Shown here: positions 9,202-18,278 of the stretch, piece by piece
Position numbering within the stretch: the stretch's first letter is position 1
Layout of the letters: every line of letters begins with the position of its first letter
DNA from: an uncultured Alphaproteobacteria bacterium
GTDB lineage: Bacteria > Pseudomonadota > Alphaproteobacteria > HIMB59 > GCA-002718135
DNA: 64,000 nt
Direction: 5' to 3'
Assembly: GCA_902594815.1 (NCBI GenBank)
Contig: CACJNL010000001.1
Span: 70,188 to 134,187, forward strand
Program-made: the position numbers and the translations under genes
Notes under the pieces: model-generated
Databases searched by the model: none
Seen by the model: the letters and a program-made list of their open reading frames with translations, nothing else
What the model was told of the DNA's origin: nothing

Positions 9202-9794
9202 TTTAATAATTTTATTAATGCTTTTTCTAACGAAAAAATAAAGTCCTTTTTTGTATCATTATTATAAATAATTATGTTTGATCGTGCTTTTCTTTCTTTA
9301 TCAGAAACTTGGAATTTAAAAATTTTTTGTAATGTTTTTTTTGTAAATTTTTTATTCCTTAAAACCCTTTCTCTTCTAATTTTTTTCTTAGCAATTACGC
9401 ACAAAACTCTATCAAAGTTTTTTTCTAGCTTGTTTTCAAATAAAAGCGGTATATCGACAAAAATAAGGTTTTTTTTGTTTTTAATGTTTTTTTTAACAAA
9501 ACTGTCTCTAGATTTTTTTACTTCTTTATGAATATAGTTTTCTAGTTTTTGTTTAATTTTTTTGTCATTAAAAATAATTTCTGCAATTTTTTGTTTGTCA
9601 ATTTTGTTCCTTGTTACGACCTCCTTGGAAACATTTTTCTTTAAAAAACTTAGAAAAAACTTGTTAGGCCTTATATATATTTGTGACACGGTGCTGTCAG
9701 ACTCATGGACAGCAAAGTTATTTTTTTTTAAATATTTTGAAATTGTTGTTTTTCCTGACCCTATTCCACCTGTAATAGCAACAATCTTTGTCAT
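9198..9794 (-). CDS. coaE: Dephospho-CoA kinase
   Basis: CoaE phosphorylates dephospho-CoA in the last step of CoA synthesis. The P-loop GGIGSGKT is at residues 9-16, followed by a typical NMP-kinase-like fold with FVDIPLLFE near 115. I place the start at the ATG that overlaps the aroE stop as ATGA; one codon upstream is only a TTG. The protein is lysine rich, as expected from the AT bias. aroE-coaE-dnaQ is a conserved alphaproteobacterial order. Confidence 0.94.
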   Translation of the reverse strand: MTKIVAITGGIGSGKTTISKYLKKNNFAVHESDSTVSQIYIRPNKFFLSFLKKNVSKEVVTRNKIDKQKIAEIIFNDKKIKQKLENYIHKEVKKSRDSFVKKNIKNKKNLIFVDIPLLFENKLEKNFDRVLCVIAKKKIRRERVLRNKKFTKKTLQKIFKFQVSDKERKARSNIIIYNNDTKKDFIFSLEKALIKLLK

Positions 9795-10576
9795 CAAATT
9801 TTAGAGTTAATTTTGTTTAAGAGCTCACTGTCTACGTCTGGGCTAAAACCAAACCAGTTATGAAAACAAGGAATAGCCTGTTCTATTAACATAGATATTC
9901 CATATATTTTTTTGTTTTCTTTAAAGTTTTTTAGAAAGGTGGTCTCTTTGGGTTTGTAAACAATATCACTTATAATTGTTGATGTTTTTATTAGTTTTGT
10001 TTGTTTTCTATTTAGGGGGTTTGTAGGCGTTGTGTTAATTATTAGGTCGGCCTCTTTTAGGTGCTTATCAATCAGTGAATATTTTTTTGTAAATCTAATT
10101 GCCCCACTTGTTTTGATGGCTTTTCGAGATCGGTTAAAAACTATGATATTTTTGTACTTTTTTTTTGAGAAACCATAAAAGATTGCCTGGGCCGCACCAC
10201 CAAATCCCAAAATCAATATCTTTCCACTTTTTTTTATTTTTGTATTTTTAATAGAGCCCATATATCCAATCCAATCAGTGTTGATTCCTTTGGTGTTTGC
10301 TCCAACCGACACACAGTTTACTGCGCCAATTTGTGTGGCGTGTACATTTTTGGTTTTTAAGTGTTTGAAAATTCTTTTTTTATATGGGATTGTAACATTA
10401 AAGCCCGTTGTGTTTTTGTTTTCCAGCTTTTTAGCTACAGCGGTGTCAAATCCAATATCGTCGACTTCTACATAACTGTATCTAGCTTTTATTTTATATT
10501 TTTTAAACCAGTGGTTGAAAATTAAAGGTGAAAGACTGCTAGAGGTCTGGTTGCCAATTACAAAAAACTCTTTCAT
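9794..10576 (-). CDS. aroE: Shikimate dehydrogenase AroE
   Basis: AroE reduces 3-dehydroshikimate with NADPH in the aromatic amino acid pathway. The substrate part has SSLSPLIFNHWF near residue 12, NVTIPYKK near 60 and NTDWIGY near 118; the nucleotide-binding loop is LGFGGAAQAI near 142. The 260-residue length is normal. It overlaps maf and coaE by 4 bp each, so the whole block is one transcription unit. Confidence 0.95.
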   Translation of the reverse strand: MKEFFVIGNQTSSSLSPLIFNHWFKKYKIKARYSYVEVDDIGFDTAVAKKLENKNTTGFNVTIPYKKRIFKHLKTKNVHATQIGAVNCVSVGANTKGINTDWIGYMGSIKNTKIKKSGKILILGFGGAAQAIFYGFSKKKYKNIIVFNRSRKAIKTSGAIRFTKKYSLIDKHLKEADLIINTTPTNPLNRKQTKLIKTSTIISDIVYKPKETTFLKNFKENKKIYGISMLIEQAIPCFHNWFGFSPDVDSELLNKINSKI

Positions 10577-11172
10577 TTTTCTCTGTTATATAAAAAGGAC
10601 AAAAAGGGGAATAGAGGAAAGCCTAAAACATTAAAAAAATCTCCTTTAATTGATTTAATGATTTGTGGTCCTAGTTTTTCTGCTTGATAACAACCAACAG
10701 AAGATAAAATTTCTTTACCTGTTTTTTTTAAATAGTGGTCAATCTGATTTGGGCTTAGTTTTCTCAGGGTAATTGTTGACTCCTGTTGAGCAGACCAAAT
10801 TTGTTTCTCTTTGTGGCACACTGATACAGCTGATATTATTTTGTGTTTTTTTCCGGACAGTTTTTTTAGTTTGCTTTTGGCTTGTGATAGGTTTTTAGCT
10901 TTGTTTATTAGTGTGTTTTGAAAAATTATAATTGTGTCTGATCCAACAACTAGACTGTTTGTTTTGTTACTAACGCTCATCGCTTTTTCTGTAGCTAGAT
11001 GTTTTGCAAGGTTTTTTATACTAATTTTTGATTTTAAAAACTGCGCTTTAATGCGGCCTTCATCACAGTTTGGTATTGCGGTTTGGAAAGTTAGCCCAGC
11101 ATTTTTTAAAAGTATGTAGCGGGAAGAACTTTTACTAGCTAACAAAAATTTTTTTACGTGAGCTGTGTGCAT
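10573..11172 (-). CDS. maf: Maf family nucleotide pyrophosphatase
   Basis: Maf proteins hydrolyse non-canonical or standard nucleoside triphosphates such as dTTP, UTP or m7GTP. ASKSSSRYILLKNAGL near residue 12 and VVGSDTIII near 76 are the family motifs, and the fold ends normally at 199 residues. It is the first gene of the leftward maf-aroE-coaE-dnaQ-tim44-lysozyme-smr operon. The sequence does not tell which Maf subfamily or substrate applies. Confidence 0.92.
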   Translation of the reverse strand: MHTAHVKKFLLASKSSSRYILLKNAGLTFQTAIPNCDEGRIKAQFLKSKISIKNLAKHLATEKAMSVSNKTNSLVVGSDTIIIFQNTLINKAKNLSQAKSKLKKLSGKKHKIISAVSVCHKEKQIWSAQQESTITLRKLSPNQIDHYLKKTGKEILSSVGCYQAEKLGPQIIKSIKGDFFNVLGFPLFPFLSFLYNREK

Positions 11173-11569
11173 AACTCAAATAGTTATAAACATAATTAAT
11201 AATTTTTAAATTTTTAAATAAAAAAGCTCTTTTTTCTACGTTTTAATCTACAGGAACTTATGTTTGTTTAAAAATTATTAACTTTATGTGGCTTTTTTTT
11301 TGTTTTTTTTTATTAACAGTTTGTTCAAAGTTTTTATTTGGATAAAGCTTTATTTTTCTTAGTTTTTTTAAAGTTAATATAGTTGTTTGCTTTGGTGGGA
11401 ATAAAGATATTAAAATGTATAAAGTTGGGGTTAATTAACTGAAAACAAGGGATTCATATAATCCTCGTTACAACTACAAGAACAATTAAATAAATATAAA
11501 TATAAATATTTTGACTTTATCTAACTAATTTTGTAATAAAAATACTCTTTTCCAAACCACCCCAATTAA
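11173..11569. other. Candidate chromosomal origin of replication (oriC)
   Basis: This is the longest gene-free gap in the first 31 kb and it is very AT rich with long T runs. It separates the leftward maf-dnaQ operon from the rightward rho-parB block, and in alphaproteobacteria such as Caulobacter the origin lies between the homologous blocks (usually with hemE and a DUF299 gene, both absent here). Two sequences are one base away from a DnaA box (TTATNCACA): TTATTAACA at 11310-11318 and, on the minus strand, TTATCCAAA at 11345-11337. The parS sites and parAB are 2.4-6 kb away. No exact consensus DnaA box was seen, so the call stays tentative. Confidence 0.45.
11457..11462 (+). promoter_or_regulatory. 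Probable rho promoter -10 box
   Basis: A perfect TATAAT lies about 108 bp before the rho start. A weak -35 (TTAACT at 11435-11440, 16-bp spacer) precedes it. This would give a leader of roughly 100 nt. In many bacteria rho limits its own expression through its leader, but nothing here shows that directly. Confidence 0.4.
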
Positions 11570-12832
11570 ATGAACTTACAAGATTTAAAAAATAAACAGC
11601 CAGAAGAACTGTTAAAGCAGGCAGACAAACTTGAGATAGAAAACCCTTCATCTTTAAGAAAGCAAGATTTGATGTTTGCTATATTAAAAAAAATAGCAAA
11701 TGATGGTGAAATTATAACAGGTTTAGGAGTTATAGAGATAATGCAAGATGGTTTTGGATTTTTACGTTCTTCCGAATCAAATTATCTACCAGGGCCAGAT
11801 GATATTTATGTTTCTCCCACACAAATTAAAAAATTCAGCCTTAGAACTGGTGATAGTGTCGAGGGGGAAATTAGAGCGCCAAAACAAGGTGAAAGATATT
11901 TTGCTATAACTAAAATTAATACTATTAACGGAAAAAAAACTGATGATGTAAAAAACAGAATAAACTTTGAAGATCTTACCCCTTTGTATCCTGAGTCGAG
12001 ATTTAAACTAGAACAAGAAAAACCAATGCCTGATTTAACTGAGAGGATAATAGATATAATTGCACCTCTTGGTAAAGGACAAAGACAACTAATTGTTGCA
12101 CAACCATTTACTGGAAAAACTATTATTATGCAGAAGATTGCAAATGCAATAACTGCAAATAATCCTGAAACAAAGCTTATAGTATTGTTGATTGACGAAA
12201 GACCTGAAGAGGTGACTGATATGAAGAGGTCAGTAAAAGGTGAGGTAATTAGTTCAACATTCGATGAACCTGCATCAAGACATGTTCAAGTGGCAGAAAT
12301 GGTTATTGAAAAAGCAAAGAGACTTGTAGAATATAAACATGATGTTGTTATTCTTTTAGATTCAATTACCAGATTAGGAAGAGCTTATAATACTGTTGTG
12401 CCTTCAAGCGGTAAAGTTTTAACGGGCGGTGTTGATGCTAACGCACTTCAGAGACCTAAGAGATTTTTTGGTGCAGCTAGAAATGTAGAAAAAGGTGGGT
12501 CATTAACAATAATTGCAACCGCGCTGATAGATACTGGAAGTAGAATGGATGAAGTAATTTTTGAGGAATTCAAAGGAACTGGCAATAGTGAAATGGTGCT
12601 TGATAGAAAATTAAGTCAAAAAAGAACCTACCCCGCTTTTGATATTGGTAAATCAGGAACAAGAAAAGAAGAATTACTGCTTGATAAAGATGAATTGGGT
12701 AAAATATTCATCCTAAGAAAAATTTTAGCCCCAATGGGTTCCACAGAAGCAATGGAGTTTTTGCTTGAAAAAATGAAGGATACTAAAACAAATAACGAGT
12801 TCTTTCAAAGCATGGGAACAAAAAGCTCTTAA
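11570..12832 (+). CDS. rho: Transcription termination factor Rho
   Basis: Rho is the hexameric RNA helicase that ends transcription. The protein has the N-terminal helical region, a cold-shock-like RNA-binding domain (DGFGFLRS near residue 64, then DDIYVS) and a RecA-like motor with Walker [16 protein letters not shown]. The P-loop reads QPFTGKT near 175-181, where the E. coli protein has PPKAGKT; the final GKT is kept but the first lysine and the alanine are replaced. Length (420 aa) is normal. It begins the rightward rho-mnmE-mnmG-rsmG-parA-parB block. Confidence 0.96.
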   Translation: MNLQDLKNKQPEELLKQADKLEIENPSSLRKQDLMFAILKKIANDGEIITGLGVIEIMQDGFGFLRSSESNYLPGPDDIYVSPTQIKKFSLRTGDSVEGEIRAPKQGERYFAITKINTINGKKTDDVKNRINFEDLTPLYPESRFKLEQEKPMPDLTERIIDIIAPLGKGQRQLIVAQPFTGKTIIMQKIANAITANNPETKLIVLLIDERPEEVTDMKRSVKGEVISSTFDEPASRHVQVAEMVIEKAKRLVEYKHDVVILLDSITRLGRAYNTVVPSSGKVLTGGVDANALQRPKRFFGAARNVEKGGSLTIIATALIDTGSRMDEVIFEEFKGTGNSEMVLDRKLSQKRTYPAFDIGKSGTRKEELLLDKDELGKIFILRKILAPMGSTEAMEFLLEKMKDTKTNNEFFQSMGTKSS

Positions 12833-12899
12833 ATCTTATTCTCAAATAAATAATTGAAATAGTAGACTAAAGTGAGCAATAGGTTTATTGCCCAAAAAA

Positions 12900-14195
12900 A
12901 TGTCTAAATATTCAGATACAATATACGCCCTTTCCACGCCCCCAGGCAAATCAGCAATAGCGGTAATTAGAGTTTCAGGAAAAAAAGTACTTAAAATTTT
13001 TAAACAAATAACAAAAAAGAGTAAGGTTACACCAAACAAAACTAATTTAGTGTTTCTTAAAAACAAAGATGCTCTAATAGATCAAGTGCTTGTTGTTTTT
13101 TTTAAATCTCCAAACTCTTTTACAGGAGAGGATGTTTTAGAAATTAATTGCCACGGAGGTTTGGCTGTAATTGATAAAATTTATAAAACATTAGAAGATG
13201 TTGGTGCAAGGCTTGCAGAACCAGGAGAGTTTACAAAAAGAGCTTTATTGAACAACAAAATAGACCTTGTAAAAACAGAGAGTATTTCTGATATAATTAA
13301 TGCTGAGACAGAAAAACAAAGAGAGCTTGCAATAAAGAACATTTCTGGAGGATTAAGTGAGTTTACAACAGAAATTAATAAAAAAATTACATCTAATTTA
13401 GCAAACTTAGAAACTTTGATTGATTTTTCTGATGAAGACTTACCAAAAAATGTGCTGAAAAAAATAAAAGAACAAAATAAGAACATAATAAAGGACATTT
13501 CAAAGGAACTTAAAACAGCAGAGGCATCAAAGCCTATAAGAGAGGGAGTACGAATAGGTATTGTTGGTAAGCCAAACACCGGAAAATCATCTTTCATAAA
13601 CTATATATCAAAAAAAAACGTTTCAATTGTTACAAACATTCCTGGCACAACTACTGACTCCGTAACATCCTCTATCGACATAAAGGGCTTAAAATTTACA
13701 TTTCATGACACCGCTGGTTTAAGGCGTCACAAAAACAAAATTGAAGAAATTGGAATTAAAAAAACTATTGAAATAATAGAAAACTCCGACTTAAATTTAG
13801 TTTTTTTAAGCTCTGATGAAAAAAACAAATACAAACATATTTCAAACAAAATTTTTGTTAAATCTAAATCCGACAAAAGAAAAAGCAAAAATAAAAAAAA
13901 ATTAATTTATGATATTTCTTCATTTACAGGCGCGGGCATTCCAAGGCTTTTAAACGAAATTCACAATAAAACTGCTAAGAAAATAGAAGAAACACCAGTT
14001 CTTTCACGTGAAAGACACATAAAAATTATGAAAAATATCCTGGAAATCCTATCAGGCTTAGAATTTAAAGGAAATCTCGATATAGCAGCTTTTGAATATA
14101 GGTCTGCACTTAATCTTTGCATGGAAATTAATCAAAAGTTTGATATTGAAAAAATATTAGATATAATATTTAGAGATTTTTGTATTGGAAAATAA
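12900..14195 (+). CDS. mnmE: tRNA modification GTPase MnmE
   Basis: MnmE works with MnmG to add the carboxymethylaminomethyl group to U34 of certain tRNAs. I choose the ATG at 12900 because SDTIYALSTPPGKSAIAVIR then falls at the normal N-terminus; an upstream TTG would add four residues. The GTPase core has GKPNTGKSS near 225 and DTAGLR near 268, and the protein ends in the expected CIGK, whose cysteine is needed for activity. Length is 431 aa. A strong parS-like palindrome is embedded in its 3' part. Confidence 0.95.
   Translation: MSKYSDTIYALSTPPGKSAIAVIRVSGKKVLKIFKQITKKSKVTPNKTNLVFLKNKDALIDQVLVVFFKSPNSFTGEDVLEINCHGGLAVIDKIYKTLEDVGARLAEPGEFTKRALLNNKIDLVKTESISDIINAETEKQRELAIKNISGGLSEFTTEINKKITSNLANLETLIDFSDEDLPKNVLKKIKEQNKNIIKDISKELKTAEASKPIREGVRIGIVGKPNTGKSSFINYISKKNVSIVTNIPGTTTDSVTSSIDIKGLKFTFHDTAGLRRHKNKIEEIGIKKTIEIIENSDLNLVFLSSDEKNKYKHISNKIFVKSKSDKRKSKNKKKLIYDISSFTGAGIPRLLNEIHNKTAKKIEETPVLSRERHIKIMKNILEILSGLEFKGNLDIAAFEYRSALNLCMEINQKFDIEKILDIIFRDFCIGK
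14000..14015. promoter_or_regulatory. parS centromere-like site 1, inside mnmE
   Basis: TCTTTCACGTGAAAGA is a perfect 16-bp palindrome. It differs from the common parS consensus TGTTTCACGTGAAACA only at the symmetric positions 2 and 15. ParB proteins bind such sites near the origin. It lies within the mnmE coding region, about 3.4 kb before parB. Confidence 0.8.
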
Positions 14196-14209
14196 TTTCA
14201 CGTGAAAAC
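14194..14209. promoter_or_regulatory. parS-like site 2, over the mnmG start codon
   Basis: The central 12 bp TTTCACGTGAAA match the parS core exactly; the outer two bases on each side do not. The GTG start codon of mnmG (14202-14204) is part of the CACGTG centre, so ParB binding here could also affect mnmG translation initiation regions or transcription. It is 194 bp from the stronger site inside mnmE. Confidence 0.65.
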
Positions 14210-16073
14210 AGAAAATAAAATAGAGGTTGTTGTTATTGGTGGTGGGCATGCAGGAGTTGAAGCTGCCTGTGCTTCTGCCAGAATGGGTGCGAAAGTATCC
14301 CTAATTACACATAAAATCGAAAAAATAGGTGAAATGTCATGTAATCCTGCTATTGGAGGGCTTGGAAAAGGACACCTTGTAAGAGAAATAGACGCTCTTG
14401 ACGGCATTATGGGTCGTGCAATTGATATGGGCGGCATTCAGTTTAGAATGCTTAATGAAAGTAGGGGTGCTGCTGTAAGGGGTCCAAGAGCTCAGGCAGA
14501 TAGAAGTTTATACAAAAAAGCAATAATAGATATTGTAAAAAATCAGCAAAACCTCGAATTAGTAGAGGGTTCTGTAGAAGACTTAATTGTAAAAAAAGGC
14601 AGGGTTGTCGGTGTTGAGCTTAGTAATGGAAAAAAAATTATTTGCTCTTCTGTTGTTTTAACAACGGGAACTTTTTTAAGAGGGATAATTAGGCTTGGAA
14701 AAAAAAGCACTCAGGCGGGAAGAGTTGGTGACAAGCCATCAATTGCCCTAGCAAAAAGAATTGAAAAGTTAAAGTTTTCAATAGGCAGGCTTAAAACTGG
14801 AACACCTCCTAGAATTTTAAAAAAATCTATAAATTTCAATAACTTAGAAAAACAACTCCCTGATAAAAACCCTAAACCTTTTTCTTTTATCAACAAGGTT
14901 ATCCACACACCTCAAATACCTTGCTTTATTACACACACTAACAAAAAAACCCACAAGATTATTTCTAATAATTTAGGTTTGTCACCTATGTACTCAGGCG
15001 CAATTAAATCTATGGGCGCCAGATACTGTCCGTCTATAGAAGACAAGGTGGTTAGATTTGCCAACAAAGAAAGCCATCAAATTTTTCTTGAACCAGAAGG
15101 GCTTGATAGTGACATTATTTATCCAAACGGAATTTCATCATCTCTCCCTGAAAGCGTTCAAGAACAATTTGTTAGGTCAATTAAAGGATTGGAAAAAGCA
15201 GTAATTACACAACCTGCTTATGCAATAGAATATGATTATGTTGACCCAAGGGAGCTGTTTCACACCCTCGAAACCAAAAAAATTAACAACCTTTATTTTG
15301 CAGGTCAAATAAACGGTACCACCGGCTATGAGGAAGCTGCAGCACAGGGTATAGTTGCTGGAATAAATGCAGCACTAAAAATCACCTCCAAAAAAGAATT
15401 TATAATAGAGAGGTCTCAAGGCTACATAGGTGTGCTAATTGATGATTTGGTTACAAAGGGCACCAAAGAGCCATATAGAATGTTTACTTCTAGGTCCGAG
15501 TACCGACTTTTGCTTAGGTCTGATAATGCTGACCAAAGGCTAACACCAATTGGTATAGAAATTGGGTGTGTTGAAAAACCTAGAGAAAAAATTTTTAAAA
15601 AAAAGATAGCTAACATAAAAAAAGGCTTCAAAATAACTAAAGGCCTTATCTCTTCACCAAGCCATTTACAAAAAAACAACATTAAAATCAAACTAGACGG
15701 AAAGAAAAGATCAGCTTTCGAGCTTCTGTCATACAAAAGTTTAAACTTTAAAAAACTAGAAAAAATTTGGCCAGAGTTAAAAAGCCTAGACGCTGATACA
15801 AAGGAACAAATTGAAATTGAATCAACTTACTCAAATTACCTTTCAAGACAGAGGGCCGACATAGAAGACTTTAAAAAAGAGGAGGGTTTAAAAATACCAA
15901 AAATTATCGAGTATAAGAAAGTTGGAAGCTTATCAAATGAAATTATAGAAAAGCTAACAAAAACAAAACCACCAACCCTTGGCGCGGCCTCAAGAATTTC
16001 AGGAGTAACCCCAGCAGCCATAATTGCTATAATGCGCTATATAAAAAAAACAAACAATCAAAAAGCAGCCTAG
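14202..16073 (+). CDS. mnmG: tRNA uridine-5-carboxymethylaminomethyl modification enzyme MnmG
   Basis: MnmG (GidA) is the FAD-dependent partner of MnmE. The start is GTG; the FAD-binding [10 protein letters not shown] follows at residues 13-22. RYCPSIEDK near 277 carries the conserved cysteine, and [13 protein letters not shown] near 370 is a strong family signature. The 623-residue length is normal. It begins 6 bp after mnmE and ends 1 bp before the rsmG start. Confidence 0.96.
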   Translation: MKTENKIEVVVIGGGHAGVEAACASARMGAKVSLITHKIEKIGEMSCNPAIGGLGKGHLVREIDALDGIMGRAIDMGGIQFRMLNESRGAAVRGPRAQADRSLYKKAIIDIVKNQQNLELVEGSVEDLIVKKGRVVGVELSNGKKIICSSVVLTTGTFLRGIIRLGKKSTQAGRVGDKPSIALAKRIEKLKFSIGRLKTGTPPRILKKSINFNNLEKQLPDKNPKPFSFINKVIHTPQIPCFITHTNKKTHKIISNNLGLSPMYSGAIKSMGARYCPSIEDKVVRFANKESHQIFLEPEGLDSDIIYPNGISSSLPESVQEQFVRSIKGLEKAVITQPAYAIEYDYVDPRELFHTLETKKINNLYFAGQINGTTGYEEAAAQGIVAGINAALKITSKKEFIIERSQGYIGVLIDDLVTKGTKEPYRMFTSRSEYRLLLRSDNADQRLTPIGIEIGCVEKPREKIFKKKIANIKKGFKITKGLISSPSHLQKNNIKIKLDGKKRSAFELLSYKSLNFKKLEKIWPELKSLDADTKEQIEIESTYSNYLSRQRADIEDFKKEEGLKIPKIIEYKKVGSLSNEIIEKLTKTKPPTLGAASRISGVTPAAIIAIMRYIKKTNNQKAA

Positions 16074-16074
16074 T

Positions 16075-16683
16075 GTGGAGAAAAAGGAAGTTATAAAAAG
16101 ATTTTCTCTAACCGCAACACAATCAAAAAAGATTGATAAATATGTTTTTGAGCTACTTGAGTTTAATAGACATACAAACCTTATTGGAAAATCTACCTTA
16201 AAAAACATATGGGAAAGACATATCGCAGACTCTCTTCAGCTGTCTTTTTTTATTGAGAAAAAAAACATAAAAATTTTTGATTTAGGAACAGGGGGAGGAC
16301 TTCCTGGAATTCCTTTAACAATCCTTGGTTATCAAAATGTCTTTATGGTTGACTCTGTTGGAAAAAAAATTGATTTTATAAGAGAGATTATCAAGAAGCT
16401 TTCTCTTTCTGCAAAAACAGAAAAGAAAAGAATAGAAAATCTTAACATTGGTAAAGCCGACCTAATAGTTTCAAGGGCCCTAGCCCCACTTAACAAACTT
16501 CTTTCTTATTCACTTTTCCTATCAAATAAAAACACAACATGTCTTTTTTTAAAAGGAAGAAGTGTTTATAACGAAATAGAGATGGCAAAAAAAAATTTCT
16601 ATTTCAATTTCAAGGCTTACAAAAGTATTAGTTCTGAAGAAGGGCGTGTCTTAAAAATTACAAATCTTAATAAAAAAAAATGA
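16075..16683 (+). CDS. rsmG: 16S rRNA (guanine527-N7)-methyltransferase RsmG
   Basis: RsmG (GidB) methylates G527 of 16S rRNA. The SAM-binding motif DLGTGGGLPGIPL lies near residues 64-76, and VSRALAPL near 130 is typical. The start is GTG, 1 bp after the mnmG stop. The stop overlaps the parA start by 4 bp. Order mnmG-rsmG-parA-parB is conserved near alphaproteobacterial origins. Confidence 0.94.
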   Translation: MEKKEVIKRFSLTATQSKKIDKYVFELLEFNRHTNLIGKSTLKNIWERHIADSLQLSFFIEKKNIKIFDLGTGGGLPGIPLTILGYQNVFMVDSVGKKIDFIREIIKKLSLSAKTEKKRIENLNIGKADLIVSRALAPLNKLLSYSLFLSNKNTTCLFLKGRSVYNEIEMAKKNFYFNFKAYKSISSEEGRVLKITNLNKKK

Positions 16684-17444
16684 CCAAAATAATTTCTATA
16701 GCAAATCAAAAAGGGGGAGTTGGAAAAACCACAACAACAATTAATCTTGCAACATCCCTCTCTGCTATTAACAAAAAAGTGTTAATAGTTGATGCTGATC
16801 CACAAGGAAACGCAAGCACAGGCATGGGCATACCTTACGAAGAAAGATCGCCCAACCTCTACGAGCTAATTATAAACAGAGAGTTAGACCCAGACGCAAT
16901 CAAAGAAACACAGGTTCCTAATTTAAGAATTATAACCAGCAATACTAATTTAGCAGCAGCTGAAGTAGAGCTCGCTAATGTTGAAAAAAGAGAGTTTGTG
17001 TTAGAGGAAATATTAGATAAAACAAAAAACTTTGACTTTATTATAATTGATTGCCCCCCCGCTCTTGGTTTTTTAACAATAAACTCTCTTGTTGCATCCA
17101 GCTCTGTTATTGTGCCACTACAATCTGAGTTCTTTGCTCTTGAAGGCATATCCTCTTTAATGAACACTATTCAGCTTATAAAAGAGAACTACAATTCTAA
17201 ACTTAATGTAGAAGGAATACTCTTAACAATGGTTGATAAAAGAAACTCCCTAAGTTCTTTGGTTGAAAAAGATGTAAGAAAACATTTTGGAGAAACTGTT
17301 TATAGAACAACCATTCCAAGAAATGTCAAAATATCTGAGGCGCCTAGCCACGGTAAGCCAGCCTTAATATATGATGTTAATTGTTCTGGATCTATGGCAT
17401 ATATAGGGCTTGCTAAAGAAATAATAAACAAACAAGGTCAGTGA
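16680..17444 (+). CDS. parA: Chromosome partitioning ATPase ParA
   Basis: ParA is the ATPase that moves ParB-parS complexes to segregate origins. The deviant Walker A KGGVGKTTT is at residues 10-18, VDADPQGNAS near 40, and the switch sequence IDCPPALG near 123. At 254 residues it is a chromosomal ParA without the N-terminal helix-turn-helix of plasmid type Ia proteins. The ATG overlaps the rsmG stop and the parB ATG follows directly. Confidence 0.95.
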   Translation: MTKIISIANQKGGVGKTTTTINLATSLSAINKKVLIVDADPQGNASTGMGIPYEERSPNLYELIINRELDPDAIKETQVPNLRIITSNTNLAAAEVELANVEKREFVLEEILDKTKNFDFIIIDCPPALGFLTINSLVASSSVIVPLQSEFFALEGISSLMNTIQLIKENYNSKLNVEGILLTMVDKRNSLSSLVEKDVRKHFGETVYRTTIPRNVKISEAPSHGKPALIYDVNCSGSMAYIGLAKEIINKQGQ

Positions 17445-18278
17445 ATGAGTAAAGAAAACAACAAATTAGGCATGGGTCTGGGGGCATTGCTTGGCTCATC
17501 AAACACTAACAAAGGAAGTGTTAAAAAAATAGATATTTCAAAAATTTTACCAAACAAACAACAGCCACGAAAAAACTTTGACGAAAAAGAGGTTCAAGAA
17601 TTATCAAGCTCAATAAAAAACCAAGGCCTAATTCAGCCAATAATAGTTAGGGAAACTGGCAATGATGACTATGAAATCATTGCAGGAGAAAGGCGTTGGA
17701 GGGCCTGCCAGCTAGCAGGTCTTCACTCTGTGGACTGTGTCGTTCTAGAGGCTTCCGAAGACAGGGTTTTTGAGCTTGCCCTAATTGAGAATGTTCAAAG
17801 AGAAGACCTAAATGTTGTTGAAGAAGCAAAAGCCTACAAAAAGCTTATTGAAACAAACAATATAAAAACCGAAGAGCTCTCAAAAAAACTGGGCAAAAGT
17901 GCCAGCCACATTTCTAATCTTATAAGAATACTTGATCTGGATGAAGAGATTCACAGCATGATTATTTCAAAAAAAATTTCAATGGGTCATGCTAGAGCAT
18001 TAATAGGAGTTCCAGACGCTGTCGCTAAAGCAAAAGAAATTATTGAAAGAAAACTAAGTGTAAGAGATGTTGAAAAGTCTACCTCTAAATACAAACAGGT
18101 TAGAAAAAAACCAACCCAAAAAGACCCCAATATTTTAGATCTTGAAAAAGAGCTCTCCGACAAAATTGGCCTTAAAACATCAATACACTTTAATGAAAAT
18201 GGCTCTTCTGGATCACTAACTCTATTTTATTCAGACTTAAACCAGTTAGATGATGTCATGAAAAGACTTAAGAAATAA
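17445..18278 (+). CDS. parB: Chromosome partitioning CTPase/DNA-binding protein ParB
   Basis: ParB binds parS and spreads as a CTP-dependent clamp. The start MSKENNKLGMGLGALLG is the alphaproteobacterial ParA-interacting tail. The CTP-binding motif GERRWRA is near residue 80, ENVQRED near 113, and the helix-turn-helix (ELSKKLGKSASHISNLIR) near 140. It abuts parA with no gap. Its end overlaps the convergent holA by 11 bp. Two parS-like sites are 3.2-3.4 kb upstream. Confidence 0.95.
   Translation: MSKENNKLGMGLGALLGSSNTNKGSVKKIDISKILPNKQQPRKNFDEKEVQELSSSIKNQGLIQPIIVRETGNDDYEIIAGERRWRACQLAGLHSVDCVVLEASEDRVFELALIENVQREDLNVVEEAKAYKKLIETNNIKTEELSKKLGKSASHISNLIRILDLDEEIHSMIISKKISMGHARALIGVPDAVAKAKEIIERKLSVRDVEKSTSKYKQVRKKPTQKDPNILDLEKELSDKIGLKTSIHFNENGSSGSLTLFYSDLNQLDDVMKRLKK

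Noticed and set aside
11153-11163. TACGTGAGC near the maf start as a third parS site
   Set aside because: Only the CGTG centre fits; the flanks are not palindromic and do not match the TTTCACGTGAAA core.
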